From positions 66,373,277-66,437,276 of the forward strand of contig NC_087066.1 of assembly GCF_963678635.1 (NCBI RefSeq): a stretch of DNA of 64,000 nt, in the 5' to 3' direction. Below the pieces are notes generated by a model that saw nothing but the letters and a program-made list of their open reading frames with translations, had not been told where the DNA came from and ran no database searches. This document shows, piece after piece, positions 17,601 through 25,989 of the stretch; position 1 is the stretch's first letter, and each line of letters opens with the position of its first letter. The position numbers and the translations under genes are program-made. Source of the stretch: Symsagittifera roscoffensis (Eukaryota; Xenacoelomorpha; Acoela; Convolutidae).

Positions 17601-18918
17601 CACTTTGACTATTAGGATTTGGAACTATACACACTTGCTTGTTGTCACTTAGTTCATTGTAATTTTTCATCCTCAAGCTTACCATTGCCGCTTCATTATA
17701 TTTTAGCCTCACCCTCCTACTCAAGAATACCGGTGCTTTGTTTTCATTTGCCATTATTAAATTTACCGGTTTGATTGCGTACCTCCTATCCGGGTTCCGT
17801 ATCCTGAACATTGCGTTATTTAGATCAATCGTTACGTCGAAATTCCTGATGAAGTCTCTGCCCAAAATGAATTGGTCAGATTCATCTAGGTTTTCTACCA
17901 CGATAAAGCTCATCCACAGGTTACGTTCCCCCAAATTGAGGGCTATTATCGGCGTCCTGCCCAGCACCCGAAGGGCCCCTTTGTTTGCAGCTGACAGCCG
18001 TATTCTCGAGTCTATCAAGTCACCTTTGTCAAAGCCCATCCTTTCCCAAGTTTCGATTGGTATGACGCTCAAGACTGCTCCCGTATCAAGTAACCCACGC
18101 AACTGAGTCTTTTTGCCACTTATATCTAGCACGTGCCCTGTCACATCTGCCTCTGTCCCGATGTGCATTGCATCTTCTTCAAGCATGGCGCAGTGTCCAA
18201 TCGATCTCACTTTCAACTCTTCTTTCCCTACGTAGATTTGCCCAATTAGGTCTTCGTCACATGTTATCATTGTCTTGGTGTAGATGTTGATCCCATCTAT
18301 ATTTAGCATCACTTCGTGTGGACCATAAGCTTCAGTATACCTGTTATCAACACGTACCGACTTGCTGCCCCCTCTCGTGAGTAGTGCTCTCAACGCTCTA
18401 GAAGTCGTTTGTGGGCTTATACAGCTCAAGTAATCTGCGTACACGTCAATGTGCATTATTGTCTGGTCGCTCGGTTCGCTCAAGTTTCTGGTTACCTCGT
18501 GGCCGCCCACTGTGATTATCGACATTATTCTAGCCCCAATTTTCGATATGCCGAATGACTTTCCCGTCACCATTTTTACAGTGTTACAATTCCCCGTCTT
18601 TGTTGAGCCCGGTACAGCCTCCGGTGTCTGGTTCGATCCGGTTAATGCTTCGTTAAAATTCTGTCTTTCGATCTCCAGCTTTAGTCGTTGCTCTATTTCT
18701 TTCGCAGCCAGATCCTGTTTCACTTTGGCAATTGCTTCCGTCGCCGCTTTCTCATAATTTATCTCTAGAGAGTTCCCGGCCGCGGATTCTATCGCACCAT
18801 TAACATGTGTTACAGCTTTCACTGTCTTCGTCGGCAATTCCGTGCTTGGTGCTCCTAAGTTCCTCGATTCAAACTCGTTTTGTCTATTCCGCTGATTCTG
18901 CACTGCCGCTAATGCCAA
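14623..18918 (-). CDS. Protease, reverse transcriptase and RNase H polyprotein
   Basis: About 1431 codons. Order on the minus strand: aspartic protease with LLDTGA near residue 277 (about 18090), reverse transcriptase with the FCCDFRYLN and MPFGLCNA blocks and YVDD near residue 764 (about 16620), then RNase H with VLDTDAS near 910, a VDNRALSWL block and ADNLSK near 1027. The C-terminal 300 residues are acidic linker before integrase. The frame is continuous with gag through a TGA at 18955-18957, so the first codon listed (TTG) is unlikely to be a true start. Expression by readthrough of that TGA is possible. It ends at TAA 14623, with integrase following in frame. Confidence 0.92.
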   Translation of the reverse strand: MALAAVQNQRNRQNEFESRNLGAPSTELPTKTVKAVTHVNGAIESAAGNSLEINYEKAATEAIAKVKQDLAAKEIEQRLKLEIERQNFNEALTGSNQTPEAVPGSTKTGNCNTVKMVTGKSFGISKIGARIMSIITVGGHEVTRNLSEPSDQTIMHIDVYADYLSCISPQTTSRALRALLTRGGSKSVRVDNRYTEAYGPHEVMLNIDGINIYTKTMITCDEDLIGQIYVGKEELKVRSIGHCAMLEEDAMHIGTEADVTGHVLDISGKKTQLRGLLDTGAVLSVIPIETWERMGFDKGDLIDSRIRLSAANKGALRVLGRTPIIALNLGERNLWMSFIVVENLDESDQFILGRDFIRNFDVTIDLNNAMFRIRNPDRRYAIKPVNLIMANENKAPVFLSRRVRLKYNEAAMVSLRMKNYNELSDNKQVCIVPNPNSQSAAVLGRSLSITKSGLCVSVLLNTLDIPITIQRGRKLGYALPVKTRYETIENSKQNEVVDCPNHRDKICILRRLQKIKDSSGLIKSLKSETDDGLSSCSNFPERPTLDEMQTDKPVLPEIEHLRGKLKDEQLEAIKDVLERNEEVFSRHKADIGCCNFVEHEIELEENAVPHREGARRMTPHKSDACRKEIETLLEYDMIEPSKSPWVCGVVMAKKKGDQLRFCCDFRYLNSVTVKDAYPIPRIDESLSKLGDAKFFKTLDLGSAFWQVPLRKQDRDKTGFACELGLFQWKRMPFGLCNATATFQRLMAHALIGVTKKYGNLVMCYVDDVVIATPTLEDHIERLDEVFVCMRRSGLKCKPSKCEILKDSIKYLGRMVDKHGIRPDTDAVEAILTWKSPKTEHQLMSFLGFANYYRECIKGYADKVYPMQQLMRHKGKKFTWNNAAEESFQRIKKELCEAPVLGMPTEKGMYVLDTDASVVAISGILHQEQEWNVKTVLRPIAYGSKVLSDTEMKYGAPKAEMFAVVTFVEKYRAYMGSEPFKLRVDNRALSWLKTYSMDQSYIGRWIVRLDGYNMIIEHRTRDKHQNADNLSKKTEFYERQEQREADRPEIKDGFSFMDKETYDSLPLTRWLDKSGKPIENHPELPKEPPEKTILKRSKRIPIEIILKSKIVKETLKAKGYDLNQVEAGTAQIDDDLMRLLEKLSDDKPVVQEKGQEEPEVTILRRKETVNDTDSSRGSVTDSKDVVRSLVDKIPENILEQTKVRKKKVTFKEDTEHLGLGQESGECSGFTEEGTGEEKLSGEREGWDEDSDESSENQDSLCMILAEEKTRHHDRELQTDPSSGTYNMDIQEMRGGEELEKIAVARKPFRELSCNSNIRTNLVPEDDMKIVKRMICVKLSDDIHNPGEMNGQIMALKEHVKARYRLSDLIRAQQNDKMTSNLSKWIQSGVKEKGELEEDSYKILSQFYKEKKDLLYHTADGVVACKRKDEEKI

Positions 18919-18954
18919 CTTGTGTTTGGGGTGACTCTGGTCCTTGACCGCTTC

Positions 18955-19863
18955 TCAGAACAAGGGACAATCCATTCTGAAGTGCCCCTCCTGGTTACAG
19001 AAGAAGCATCTTGCGCCTATCTTGATGATTAAGCCACTATAGTACTCGTGTTCCTCCATCTGGCTCATGTCCTCCTCATCCGGTGCATATCCTAGACTCT
19101 TCATGCCTTGTTTGTATGTTGTGCAGTCAGCCACGTGGTGATCCGCCGACCCGCAGTTCGCGCATGATCTGCGCTTGTCCATGTCATCTCTCGGCTTGTA
19201 CCATGACGACCTCTGGGGTTGACTTCCCCCTTGCGTGTTCCTGTTTTCTGAATATGTGTATTTCTTGGGTTTCATCAGCATGTATTCCCTCGATTTCTGT
19301 CTCATTTCTTCTGGGGTCGGTGCGTTGTCTTTCGACAATGTGTAGTATGTTGCTAACATTGTTCTTAAGTCATCACTTTTTACCCCATCAATGAACTTCG
19401 AGGCAATGCTAAAGTTTCTTCTGTTTGTCGACTCCTCCGGGTCACTCCTTCTTCTCAAGCTCTCGAGGTCATCTAGGAACCGATCAATTGACTCGTCGTC
19501 CCTCTGCCTTCTCTTTTCAAATCGCATCATCGCTTGGTGACCCTTCATGCCTGATCCGAATCGATTCAGCAATATTTCGAAGATTTTGTTCGCGGTGTCG
19601 CGTTCTTCTTCTTTCTTTGCAACCACGCATTTCAATGCCGTGCCTTCCAGGTTGCTGAGTATGGCTGTGCATGCTTGCCTTTCATCATTTAAGTTATCCT
19701 GCTCTAGATGTAATCTCATCACTTCCACCCACGTGCCAATGCATCCATCTGAATCGTCTTTGAATTCTTTTGGCTTCTTGAAAGTTTTTCTTGATTTTCC
19801 GTCTCTCCTATCGCTCGAGTTAGTGTTCCTCGTGGCGAAGGCCTCTAGAGTTCTGTTCATCAT
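18955..19863 (-). CDS. Gag capsid and nucleocapsid
   Basis: 302 codons with the capsid-like helical region of gypsy Gag (about 45-190; WVEVMRLHLEQDNL, FEILLNRFGSG, RFEKRRQRDDESIDRFLDDL). Two zinc knuckles of the form CX2CX4HX4C follow: CANCGSADHHVADC and CFFCNQEGHFRMDC. Gag assembles the particle and packages RNA. The frame ends in TGA directly after the second knuckle, and the same frame continues into the protease ORF, an arrangement like retroviral gag-pol readthrough. The 5' end overlaps the N-terminal gag ORF by 44 bases in another frame. Confidence 0.85.
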   Translation of the reverse strand: MMNRTLEAFATRNTNSSDRRDGKSRKTFKKPKEFKDDSDGCIGTWVEVMRLHLEQDNLNDERQACTAILSNLEGTALKCVVAKKEEERDTANKIFEILLNRFGSGMKGHQAMMRFEKRRQRDDESIDRFLDDLESLRRRSDPEESTNRRNFSIASKFIDGVKSDDLRTMLATYYTLSKDNAPTPEEMRQKSREYMLMKPKKYTYSENRNTQGGSQPQRSSWYKPRDDMDKRRSCANCGSADHHVADCTTYKQGMKSLGYAPDEEDMSQMEEHEYYSGLIIKIGARCFFCNQEGHFRMDCPLF

Positions 19864-21055
19864 CTCCCAAGTGCTTGCCCAACGTCATGGCATCCGGACC
19901 TGCGTTGCTGCTAGCTGTCGAGTCCCCCGGACCACTCATTGTGTTTGATGTCCCATTTTTCATGATTGTTTTAGCAACCGTTGGTGCTATGCTTACCGCT
20001 TCCCTGTTTAAAGGCAACGGTGTCGATTGCCGTTTGTTCCTTTGTGGTTCCACAAAGTCAACTCTGGTGCCTTGCGTGCGATCCACTGCCGGTCTTTCTT
20101 GTGAGGTAGAATTTCTCAAGATTGCATCCAACTTCGCCTGTATTGCACTCGAACTTTCGGCCTGATTCCTGTTCATTATGTCCATTCTCTTTTCCAGGCT
20201 ACCTAATTGGCTGTTGACGTCATCATATCGGTTTTTCAACTGTTGCATATCTTTTTTGATGTTCTTATCTCGTTCTTCATTGGTGGCATCTACCTTGTCC
20301 GACATCTGCTGGAGTCTCTCGTCTGTCGCCTTAGCCAGGTTAAAATGACTATCCAGATATTCGTGTTTGTTGTATTTTAACTCCTTCTTTATCAGGTTTC
20401 TATCTTCCTCACTGTACTTTAGTTTTTTGTCGATCTGATTTAGCTTTGTCATCAGGTCGCCAAGCTCAAGAGCAGCTGTTTCATGAACAGCCGTTGTCTT
20501 GTTTTCGGCTGCCTCTTCTGTTCTGGCCTGTTCTTCCTTTGGGTCGGCTTCTGTCGCCTTCGTGCTCACTGTCCCAAATGTTCGTGCTGTTCCAGTTTGT
20601 GATTCTTCGGCCGTGTTGTCTTTCGATTTCATTCCGACCATCATTGCCAACTTTTCTGTAAAAGATGTCTTCTTTACTTGAGAGTCATCTTTCACCGTTT
20701 CTCGGGTATTGCCTGTTGTGTCTTCCAACGCGTCTATCGGCGAAAACTCCACGGTTTTTGGATTTTGATCTTCCATATGGGGCATCGGTGTGGATTCCGT
20801 TGTCTTTTTCTCCACTTCATCTACGCTCTGGTCTGGTGTCTCTAGGTCAATTTCGATTGTGGGCTCCACCTGTTTTTCCCTCGCATCTTCTCGCGTCTTG
20901 CTCTCGGTGCCACTCCTCGTGTTGACCATGCTAACTGAAAAGTTATCTTTTGTTTTGCCTGGGCCCCTTGATGTCGTTCCGCGCAGCGACGAGTTATATT
21001 TCGTGTTTGATCCACTTGACCTTTTTTCTAGCACCGGTACCCTACTCCGTCTCAT
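19820..21055 (-). CDS. Gag N-terminal coiled-coil protein
   Basis: 411 codons from ATG 21055. Residues 1-190 are S/T/E-rich and probably disordered. About 195-320 form a long coiled coil (LNQIDKKLKYSEED, TDERLQQMSDKVDATNEERDKN). The tail is basic and serine-rich. It overlaps the capsid ORF by 44 bases in the +1-related frame. The two may be separate proteins, joined by programmed frameshifting, or split by a one-base indel. Its position directly upstream of capsid fits the N-terminal (matrix-like) part of Gag. Confidence 0.7.
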   Translation of the reverse strand: MRRSRVPVLEKRSSGSNTKYNSSLRGTTSRGPGKTKDNFSVSMVNTRSGTESKTREDAREKQVEPTIEIDLETPDQSVDEVEKKTTESTPMPHMEDQNPKTVEFSPIDALEDTTGNTRETVKDDSQVKKTSFTEKLAMMVGMKSKDNTAEESQTGTARTFGTVSTKATEADPKEEQARTEEAAENKTTAVHETAALELGDLMTKLNQIDKKLKYSEEDRNLIKKELKYNKHEYLDSHFNLAKATDERLQQMSDKVDATNEERDKNIKKDMQQLKNRYDDVNSQLGSLEKRMDIMNRNQAESSSAIQAKLDAILRNSTSQERPAVDRTQGTRVDFVEPQRNKRQSTPLPLNREAVSIAPTVAKTIMKNGTSNTMSGPGDSTASSNAGPDAMTLGKHLGDDEQNSRGLRHEEH

Positions 21056-21281
21056 TATTTCTATTTACAATTGATTGTATTTACAATATTATTATATACA
21101 CAATTCTATTCTACGAATAAAATCTTTTGTGAAAAAGAATTTTAAAAAGAAATATACAACGTGATAAAAACCTTTCTTGAAACTTTCTTTATTTGTGGTC
21201 CCAACCGTACCGGGTTCCGACTAGTGTTGTTCTGTTTTAAATCTGTCTCAAACACTTATTGTAATTTTACTTCAATTTTTA

Positions 21282-21990
21282 TACCGTCCTAAGACTTCCA
21301 GTTACCGTCCCTACTCTTCTTTGTACCGTCCCAGGCTTCTTTCTACTGTCCCAAGACTGTTCGGTACTGTCCCAGTACTTCGTCAGTGTCCCAAGACCCT
21401 TGTCCTGAGAGTACTATCCCAAGGCTACTGTCCCAAGGCTAGTGTCCCAAGACTAGTGTCCCAAGACTAGTGTCCCAAGACTACTGTCCCAAGGCTAGTG
21501 TCCCAAGACTACTGTCCCAAGGCCAGTGTATAAGGCTAGTGTCCCAAGACTACTGTCCCAAGGCTAGTGTCCCAAGACTACTGTCCCAAGACTACTATCC
21601 CAAGGCTAGTGTCCCAAGACTACTGTCCCAAGACCACTGTCCCAAGACCCTTGTCCCAAGACCCTGTCCCAAGACCCTTGTCCTAAGACCACTGTCCCAA
21701 GACCACTGTCCCAAGACCCTTGTCCCAAGACCCTGTCCCAAGACCCTTTTCCCAAGACCCTGTCCCAAGACCACTGTCCCAAGACCCTGTCCCAAGACCC
21801 TTGTCCCAAGACCACTGTCCCAAGACCACTGTCCCAAGACCACTGTCCCAAGACCACTGTCCCAAGACCACTGTCCCAAGACTGTATCAAGACTGTTCTG
21901 GTCCAACACTGTCCCAGGACTGCACCGTCCCAAGACTGTCCCCAGACTGCTCTGTCCCAAGACTTCTTTGGCACTGTCCCAAGACTGTTG
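21282..21990. repeat. Minisatellite of about 15-17 bp units in the element leader
   Basis: The core unit reads TGTCCCAAGACNNC on the plus strand, repeated roughly 40 times. It is degenerate at both edges and almost pure between about 21420 and 21885. Units alternate between forms ending ACTAC, GCTAG, CCACT and CCCT. Its regularity keeps frames open on both strands, which explains long repetitive ORFs here. I do not regard those as genes. Confidence 0.9.
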
Positions 21991-22846
21991 ACAAGTGTCT
22001 GAGCGGTGGGACCTGTTTCTTCTTCGTTATGGGGACTTCTTGATTCACTGCACCTTGTGCCACCACTCAAGCTCTAGTAAAATTTTCCCAAAAACCCTCT
22101 CTTAAAAGCCAAATGCTGACCCCTCTTTTTCTTATTTCTTTTTCAATGTTCCAAGCAACTTGAAACCAAAACCTGTGCGCAGGTATTATCTTGTGATCAC
22201 CTGTTCGTATAAAAGCCAAACACAAATCCTTACCAAAATGCAACAAAAATCTAAGCAAGAAAAAGTAATAAAAACAGAAAGATGAATCCACCTAAAATTC
22301 AAAGGTGACAAATGTCTACCTTCTATCGAAAAAATGTCTGGTACCTAATTGCCACGCGTTTCCTCCCCTCAACTAATAATCTTATTGGGTATCACCAGAA
22401 TTGTCTACGTCCGTTCCCCCCTACCAATCCGACCAGGGTACCTCCCTTAACTCAAGTTCAAATTTCGATATCCACTTATTATTACCAACGCGTGTTAATG
22501 ACTAATGTAACTAAATCAACGATGTCGACTAATTAGTTACTCTAATTTCCCCCCTTTTTACAATTTACAGCCGCCAACCTCTAACCTAACCAGCCCCCCT
22601 TCTAACCTCCCCCCTTTCTAGCCCCCCTTCTTAAGCCTAAAAATTACCTTAAGCGCCGGGTGCTAAACCTCTCAAGAGAAAACCGTAGACCTGTCTCCAG
22701 GCCTGCTCAAGTAAAAACGTTTCTCAAAACCGGGGGATATCGCTTATCCAATTTTACACTTATTTCCTATAATGTAATGTGAATTTTAACGATACCCGTT
22801 CTGCCCAACTTTAGAACTCGAGAACTGCCAAATCCTTCTTGGCTAC

Positions 22847-22972
22847 TTTCCCACTCGACTGGTCACCTGTTCCAGTCGAGTCTCCTATCGGTTCAGCTCA
22901 AGTGCTCCTGAACCACCTTCCCACTCGGCTGGTCACCTCTTCCAGTCAAGTCTCCTTGTTGTCCAGCTAAGT
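22847..22972. repeat. Two-copy direct repeat with an internal hairpin
   Basis: The segment TTCCCACTCGACTGGTCACC recurs 70 bp downstream as TTCCCACTCGGCTGGTCACC. Within the first copy CGACTGG and CCAGTCG can pair around a short loop. It lies in the leader of the giant element, where RNA structure could matter for packaging or translation. Confidence 0.55.
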
Positions 22973-23434
22973 TCCAAGCTATCTGAAAACCCTTGACAAC
23001 GCCCCACACTCGGGCTCTTTATTAAGGTTACTGGGTTAAATTACTAGGTTGATCGAAACGATCGAACTTGTAAAACAGTATGGGTATACTATTTAATTAA
23101 TATAAAGGTTTGATCCAACTAATCTGGTGTCAAAGTCACTGTCTTTTTTCCTTTCATGGTTTTTGTTCCTTTTTCTATTTTTTTTTGGTTTTTGTATTGC
23201 TTTTTGTCTTTTTGCTCGTGTTTTTGTCCCCCTAGTTGCCCCCCTTTACTCGGTTAGCTAAGCCTCGTTCGGAGAGCGTACCAGGACTTTTTTTTGAGTT
23301 TTCTTAAAAAGCTATCACGGTACAACCGGAAGGTTTGCACGTTCCTGTCGAACCGTACCACCGGTACTCTAGAATGGGCATTCAGCCCGAAGCTGTCTCA
23401 AGTGGGTTCGACTCCGTAGTCTTGATGTCGTAAA

Positions 23435-23449
23435 CACCCAGGAGCGCCA
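23435..23449 (-). promoter_or_regulatory. Candidate primer-binding site
   Basis: In minus sense TGGCGCTCCTGGGTG lies 11 bases after the inner end of the 5' LTR. It starts with TGG, as needed to pair with a tRNA CCA end. The offset is a little large for gypsy elements, and I could not match it to a specific tRNA, so this is a weak call. Confidence 0.3.
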
Positions 23450-23460
23450 TAAAAACACTA

Positions 23461-24364
23461 TGTAACATTCGTCTACTGCAGTCACACATGAGGCTTAAGA
23501 AAAATAGGCCCTATAACCATTGGCTCAAGAGTCAGGGACACTATCTCTTGTGTTTTTCTACCTCAAATCAGTCGGAGCCAATTCGGTTCGTTTGTGACAT
23601 GAGACTACGACCCGTTACAGCTTAAAGGCTACTACTAAAATATCCCCCCACTCTAGAATTAAGAACGTCCCCATACTTAGGTCTCTAGATACCCAAAATA
23701 CATGAACGCCGTTAAAAACCGGGTCGGAACAATCCATTAAGTTACTTTTTATTAGACAGTGGAACTTTGATCCATTTCAGATGGATCAACCTAAAACTCG
23801 CCTTACCTCAACATAACAATTAGAAAACACACTCTAGAAATTTAAATTGGTACTCACATTGTAGCACGCTCACGAATTGGGAGTAATTAAGTAAGTCTGT
23901 AAGCAACTCAAGAATTAAATAGTGTAACTAAACGAGTTTAATGTTTGCTAGTTTCAACAACAGGAATAAGTTTGTACTCTAGAATGCAGTTTTATGTGGA
24001 CCATTGGGACACTCAAGCTGTCCACCTTTCCACCGAAGGTTCACTCTGGTCCAGTTCGAATAGTTGACCAGTTGGATAATTGTCCCGTTCTCAGGAACAC
24101 TCTGTCTTCTATTTCAAATAGGACAGCTCTACTCTAGATTATTATTGTCTCGGAAATTGCGAATGGCAATTTCCTAGTGATTTATCTTGCAACTTTTCCG
24201 CGATTGTCACTCGATTGTTCTCAATTCTCTTTTTCGACTTTCAGTTATCGCGAGAAAATCGTGCATGACAGGCTCCATTCGAATTTTTGAAAAATTAAAT
24301 TTCACTCCAAAATCAAGTGTTTTTTGCTTCTCTCAAGGTCAAACTTCCAAATATGACCGACTGG
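23461..24364 (-). repeat. 5' LTR of the giant element
   Basis: 904 bp matching 1629-2497 with three substitutions and 35 extra bases at about 24290-24324. The inner end is TGTAAC (plus sense). The outer end stops at ...CCGACTGG and lacks the final CACA seen in the other LTR; instead it runs into filler that resembles the LTR end. The 9-bp inverted repeat is at 23767-23789. Confidence 0.93.
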
Positions 24365-24378
24365 TCTTCCAAATATGA
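24365..24378. other. Filler DNA at the outer edge of the 5' LTR
   Basis: TCTTCCAAATATGA, followed by CCGA of the flank, repeats the LTR-internal string ACTTCCAAATATGACCGA that ends four bases before the LTR edge. It looks like a templated insertion at a repair junction. Confidence 0.6.
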
Positions 24379-24424
24379 CCGAGACTCAGCTATGTGGTTG
24401 TGTTCGCTTGCAAACGAAAGCTGA
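24379..24424. repeat. 46-bp duplication at the right flank of the giant element
   Basis: Second copy of the segment at 1583-1628, with one mismatch. After it the sequence continues as the interrupted LTR of the plus-strand element. Confidence 0.75.
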
Positions 24425-24611
24425 TCAAAAGTCGTTTGACTGATGGCCTGAAAATAGTAACTTTTTACTTAGCCCTAAACAGACCAGAAAACCAACTGGC
24501 AAGGTCGAGAAGGTGAAAAACGAGTAGGATTAAGGTAACTGAGGCCTGCCAGTCGTTAATAGGTACTTTTTCTACGCTCCGTCGCTGTGTAGTATTTGGG
24601 CGAATGTTACA
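24425..24611 (+). repeat. 3' LTR of the plus-strand element, right part
   Basis: This continues the LTR broken at 1628 and ends CGAATGTTACA at 24611, the expected LTR terminus of this family. Adding 1003-1628 gives about 813 bp. Confidence 0.55.
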
Positions 24612-25104
24612 TGAACCTTCGTAGTTTACCTTGATGCATTTGGATATATATGGGGTCTCGGGAAGAGACAGAAACTATTTTTAATAACTTTTAGCTTCCT
24701 GGCATGTCCTGAGTTGAATTTAATCACACCGAATTCAATATCAGAGTATAAGAAGCTAACATTTGAGGAAAAGGGTTGATCCATCTCCGATGGAAATGTT
24801 AATTTTTATCCACTGAAGAAAAACAATATTCATTTGATAACTAAAAAGTAGCCCTGTTTTCAGGAGTGACCTCTTGGTCTGGAATACAGACCCAGCCATG
24901 AGTTCACTAATTTTGCATGTAACTAAGTTAGTTTGGGTTATCTGGCCGAGTAATGACCTTGTCGGCTCCATGTTAATGGACCACACATAGAACTGGCTTT
25001 AGTAGAGACGGTTAAAAGCATGTGAAGCCGTGTTTAGACGCTAGCCAGTCGTTTCAGAACTTAGCTTTATTTTCTGTCGGTATGTACTTCCGCGCGAATG
25101 CTAC
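24612..25104 (+). repeat. Older, divergent LTR fragment of the same family
   Basis: It contains GGGTTGATCCATCTCCGATG at 24775-24794, the counterpart of the hairpin in the other LTRs. It ends GCGAATGCTACA near 25104, close to the family terminus CGAATGTTACA. The preceding CCAGTCGTT...CTGTCGGTATG block matches the block before 24611. The rest is diverged. It may be a solo LTR or truncated copy. Confidence 0.45.
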
Positions 25105-25270
25105 ATGGCTTAGGTGGAGACAGTGGAAAGCACGTAGGATTTAACCTTGACGCTAACCATTTTTTATCGGGTTAAGTTTTACTCTCCGTCGGTATGAACT
25201 TTCCCGGCGAAAATTAACTTGGCTGATGTAAGTTTTGCGCTGTCGGTTTTTCGCGCTTGAGTGCTTCCCC
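25105..25270 (+). repeat. Further degenerate LTR-end fragment
   Basis: A third copy of the CTCCGTCGGTATGAACTT...GGCGAA block occurs at about 25185-25215, following GACGCTAACCATT as in the copy before. Too short and diverged to define ends. Confidence 0.3.
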
Positions 25271-25440
25271 CAATCATAACTTCGAGTCATTAGTAAATCT
25301 TGGACTTTTTTTTTTGAGGTATTTTCTAAGTTTTTTTGTTTTCAAAAGTTCCTGTTGTATTGACTAAATTGGGGGAGTTGAAAGTTTAATAATGAATTGT
25401 CGATTGAAATCAATAATTTGATTTTTTGAGTTTTGGTGTG
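25271..25440. other. T-rich intergenic DNA
   Basis: Nothing recognisable: AT-rich, homopolymer T runs, no open frame. Confidence 0.5.
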
Positions 25441-25444
25441 ACTA

Positions 25445-25975
25445 CGAGTCCCAAGAAACTGGCAGGATTGCTAATGTAGATACAATTTCTGAAAGGTTTT
25501 CTATTTATTACTTGCGCGATGTTAATAAAAGCTCGATGTTAAATGCTCAAAAACCTTTGATAAAGTTGGTAACAAAGGAATGGGTCGATAGTTTCCATAC
25601 AAATCTTTCAAACCGCCTGTATGACGCGGAAAAACTTCTGCAATTTGGAAGAAGCTGAGATAGCATCACCAATAAAGCAGGTGTTAATGAAATTTGTGAG
25701 CCATGGTACGATGGTTGGCTTACATAATTTAACTAATGCAGTTTTGATGCAACCAGTGTTCAAAAAAGTTGTTGATTTTTCAAGTTTATTCTTTAATTTC
25801 ACCTGGTATGTGTGATCAGCTTTTTTACCCCAATTGAGTAGTGTACGGTCATTTTACTTCAATTTGGACTCTAAAAGAAATGCTCATCTTAACAATCATC
25901 AGCTCTGTCAAAAACGTTCAGATTTTGATAACATACTGTCCCTTTGTGATTCTCAACCAATTTCGGAAATGAAAA
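25445..25975 (+). pseudogene. Decayed coding fragment of unknown identity
   Basis: An open stretch from about 25445 to 25655 reads like real protein (ISERFSIYYLRDVNKSS, KEWVDSFHTNLSNRLYDAEK) without a start. It shifts frame near 25640 into a second stretch (EIASPIKQVLMKFVSHGTM) to about 25815. A third open piece lies at about 25865-25985. Composition and the frame change suggest a relic gene or transposase, but no motif identifies it. Confidence 0.3.
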
Positions 25976-25989
25976 ATCAACTTCATGCG

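Larger units (their letters stand above)
21056..23460 (-). other. Leader (5' untranslated region) of the giant element
   Basis: 2.4 kb between the 5' LTR and gag. It contains the minisatellite at about 21282-21990, a pyrimidine-rich tract (plus strand) near 22546-22640, a 70-bp-spaced direct repeat at 22847-22972, and a long T-rich tract at about 23144-23231 (A-rich in the transcript). Such a leader would hold the packaging signal, which I cannot locate. No credible coding frame was seen. Confidence 0.6.
1629..24364 (-). mobile_element. Giant (about 22.7 kb) Ty3/gypsy-type LTR retroelement with macro and SGNH domains
   Basis: The element is bounded by LTRs of 873 and 904 bp that begin TGTAAC on the plus strand and differ by three substitutions plus a 35-bp indel. 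All coding is on the minus strand: gag with two CX2CX4HX4C knuckles, a DTG protease, YVDD reverse transcriptase, RNase H and DD35E integrase. The domain order PR-RT-RH-INT is that of Ty3/gypsy elements. Two features are unusual: a macro domain after integrase, and about 9 kb of accessory ORFs beyond it. Typical gypsy elements are 5-10 kb. Four in-frame stops and several frame changes suggest a disabled or recoded copy. No signal-peptide and transmembrane pair typical of an envelope gene was seen. Confidence 0.93.

Noticed and set aside
21420-21890. CRISPR-like array
   Set aside because: The repeats are contiguous 15-17 bp units without unique spacers, in a eukaryotic retroelement leader.
21470-22070. 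Long repetitive frames on both strands (173 codons plus, 154 codons minus)
   Set aside because: They come from the 15-17 bp minisatellite, which keeps frames open by its regular unit. No start context or non-repeat protein.
23403-23449. A real tRNA gene beside the 5' LTR (B-box-like GGTTCGACTCC)
   Set aside because: The following acceptor segment and CCA are too far away and no A box lies upstream, so it is not a tRNA gene.
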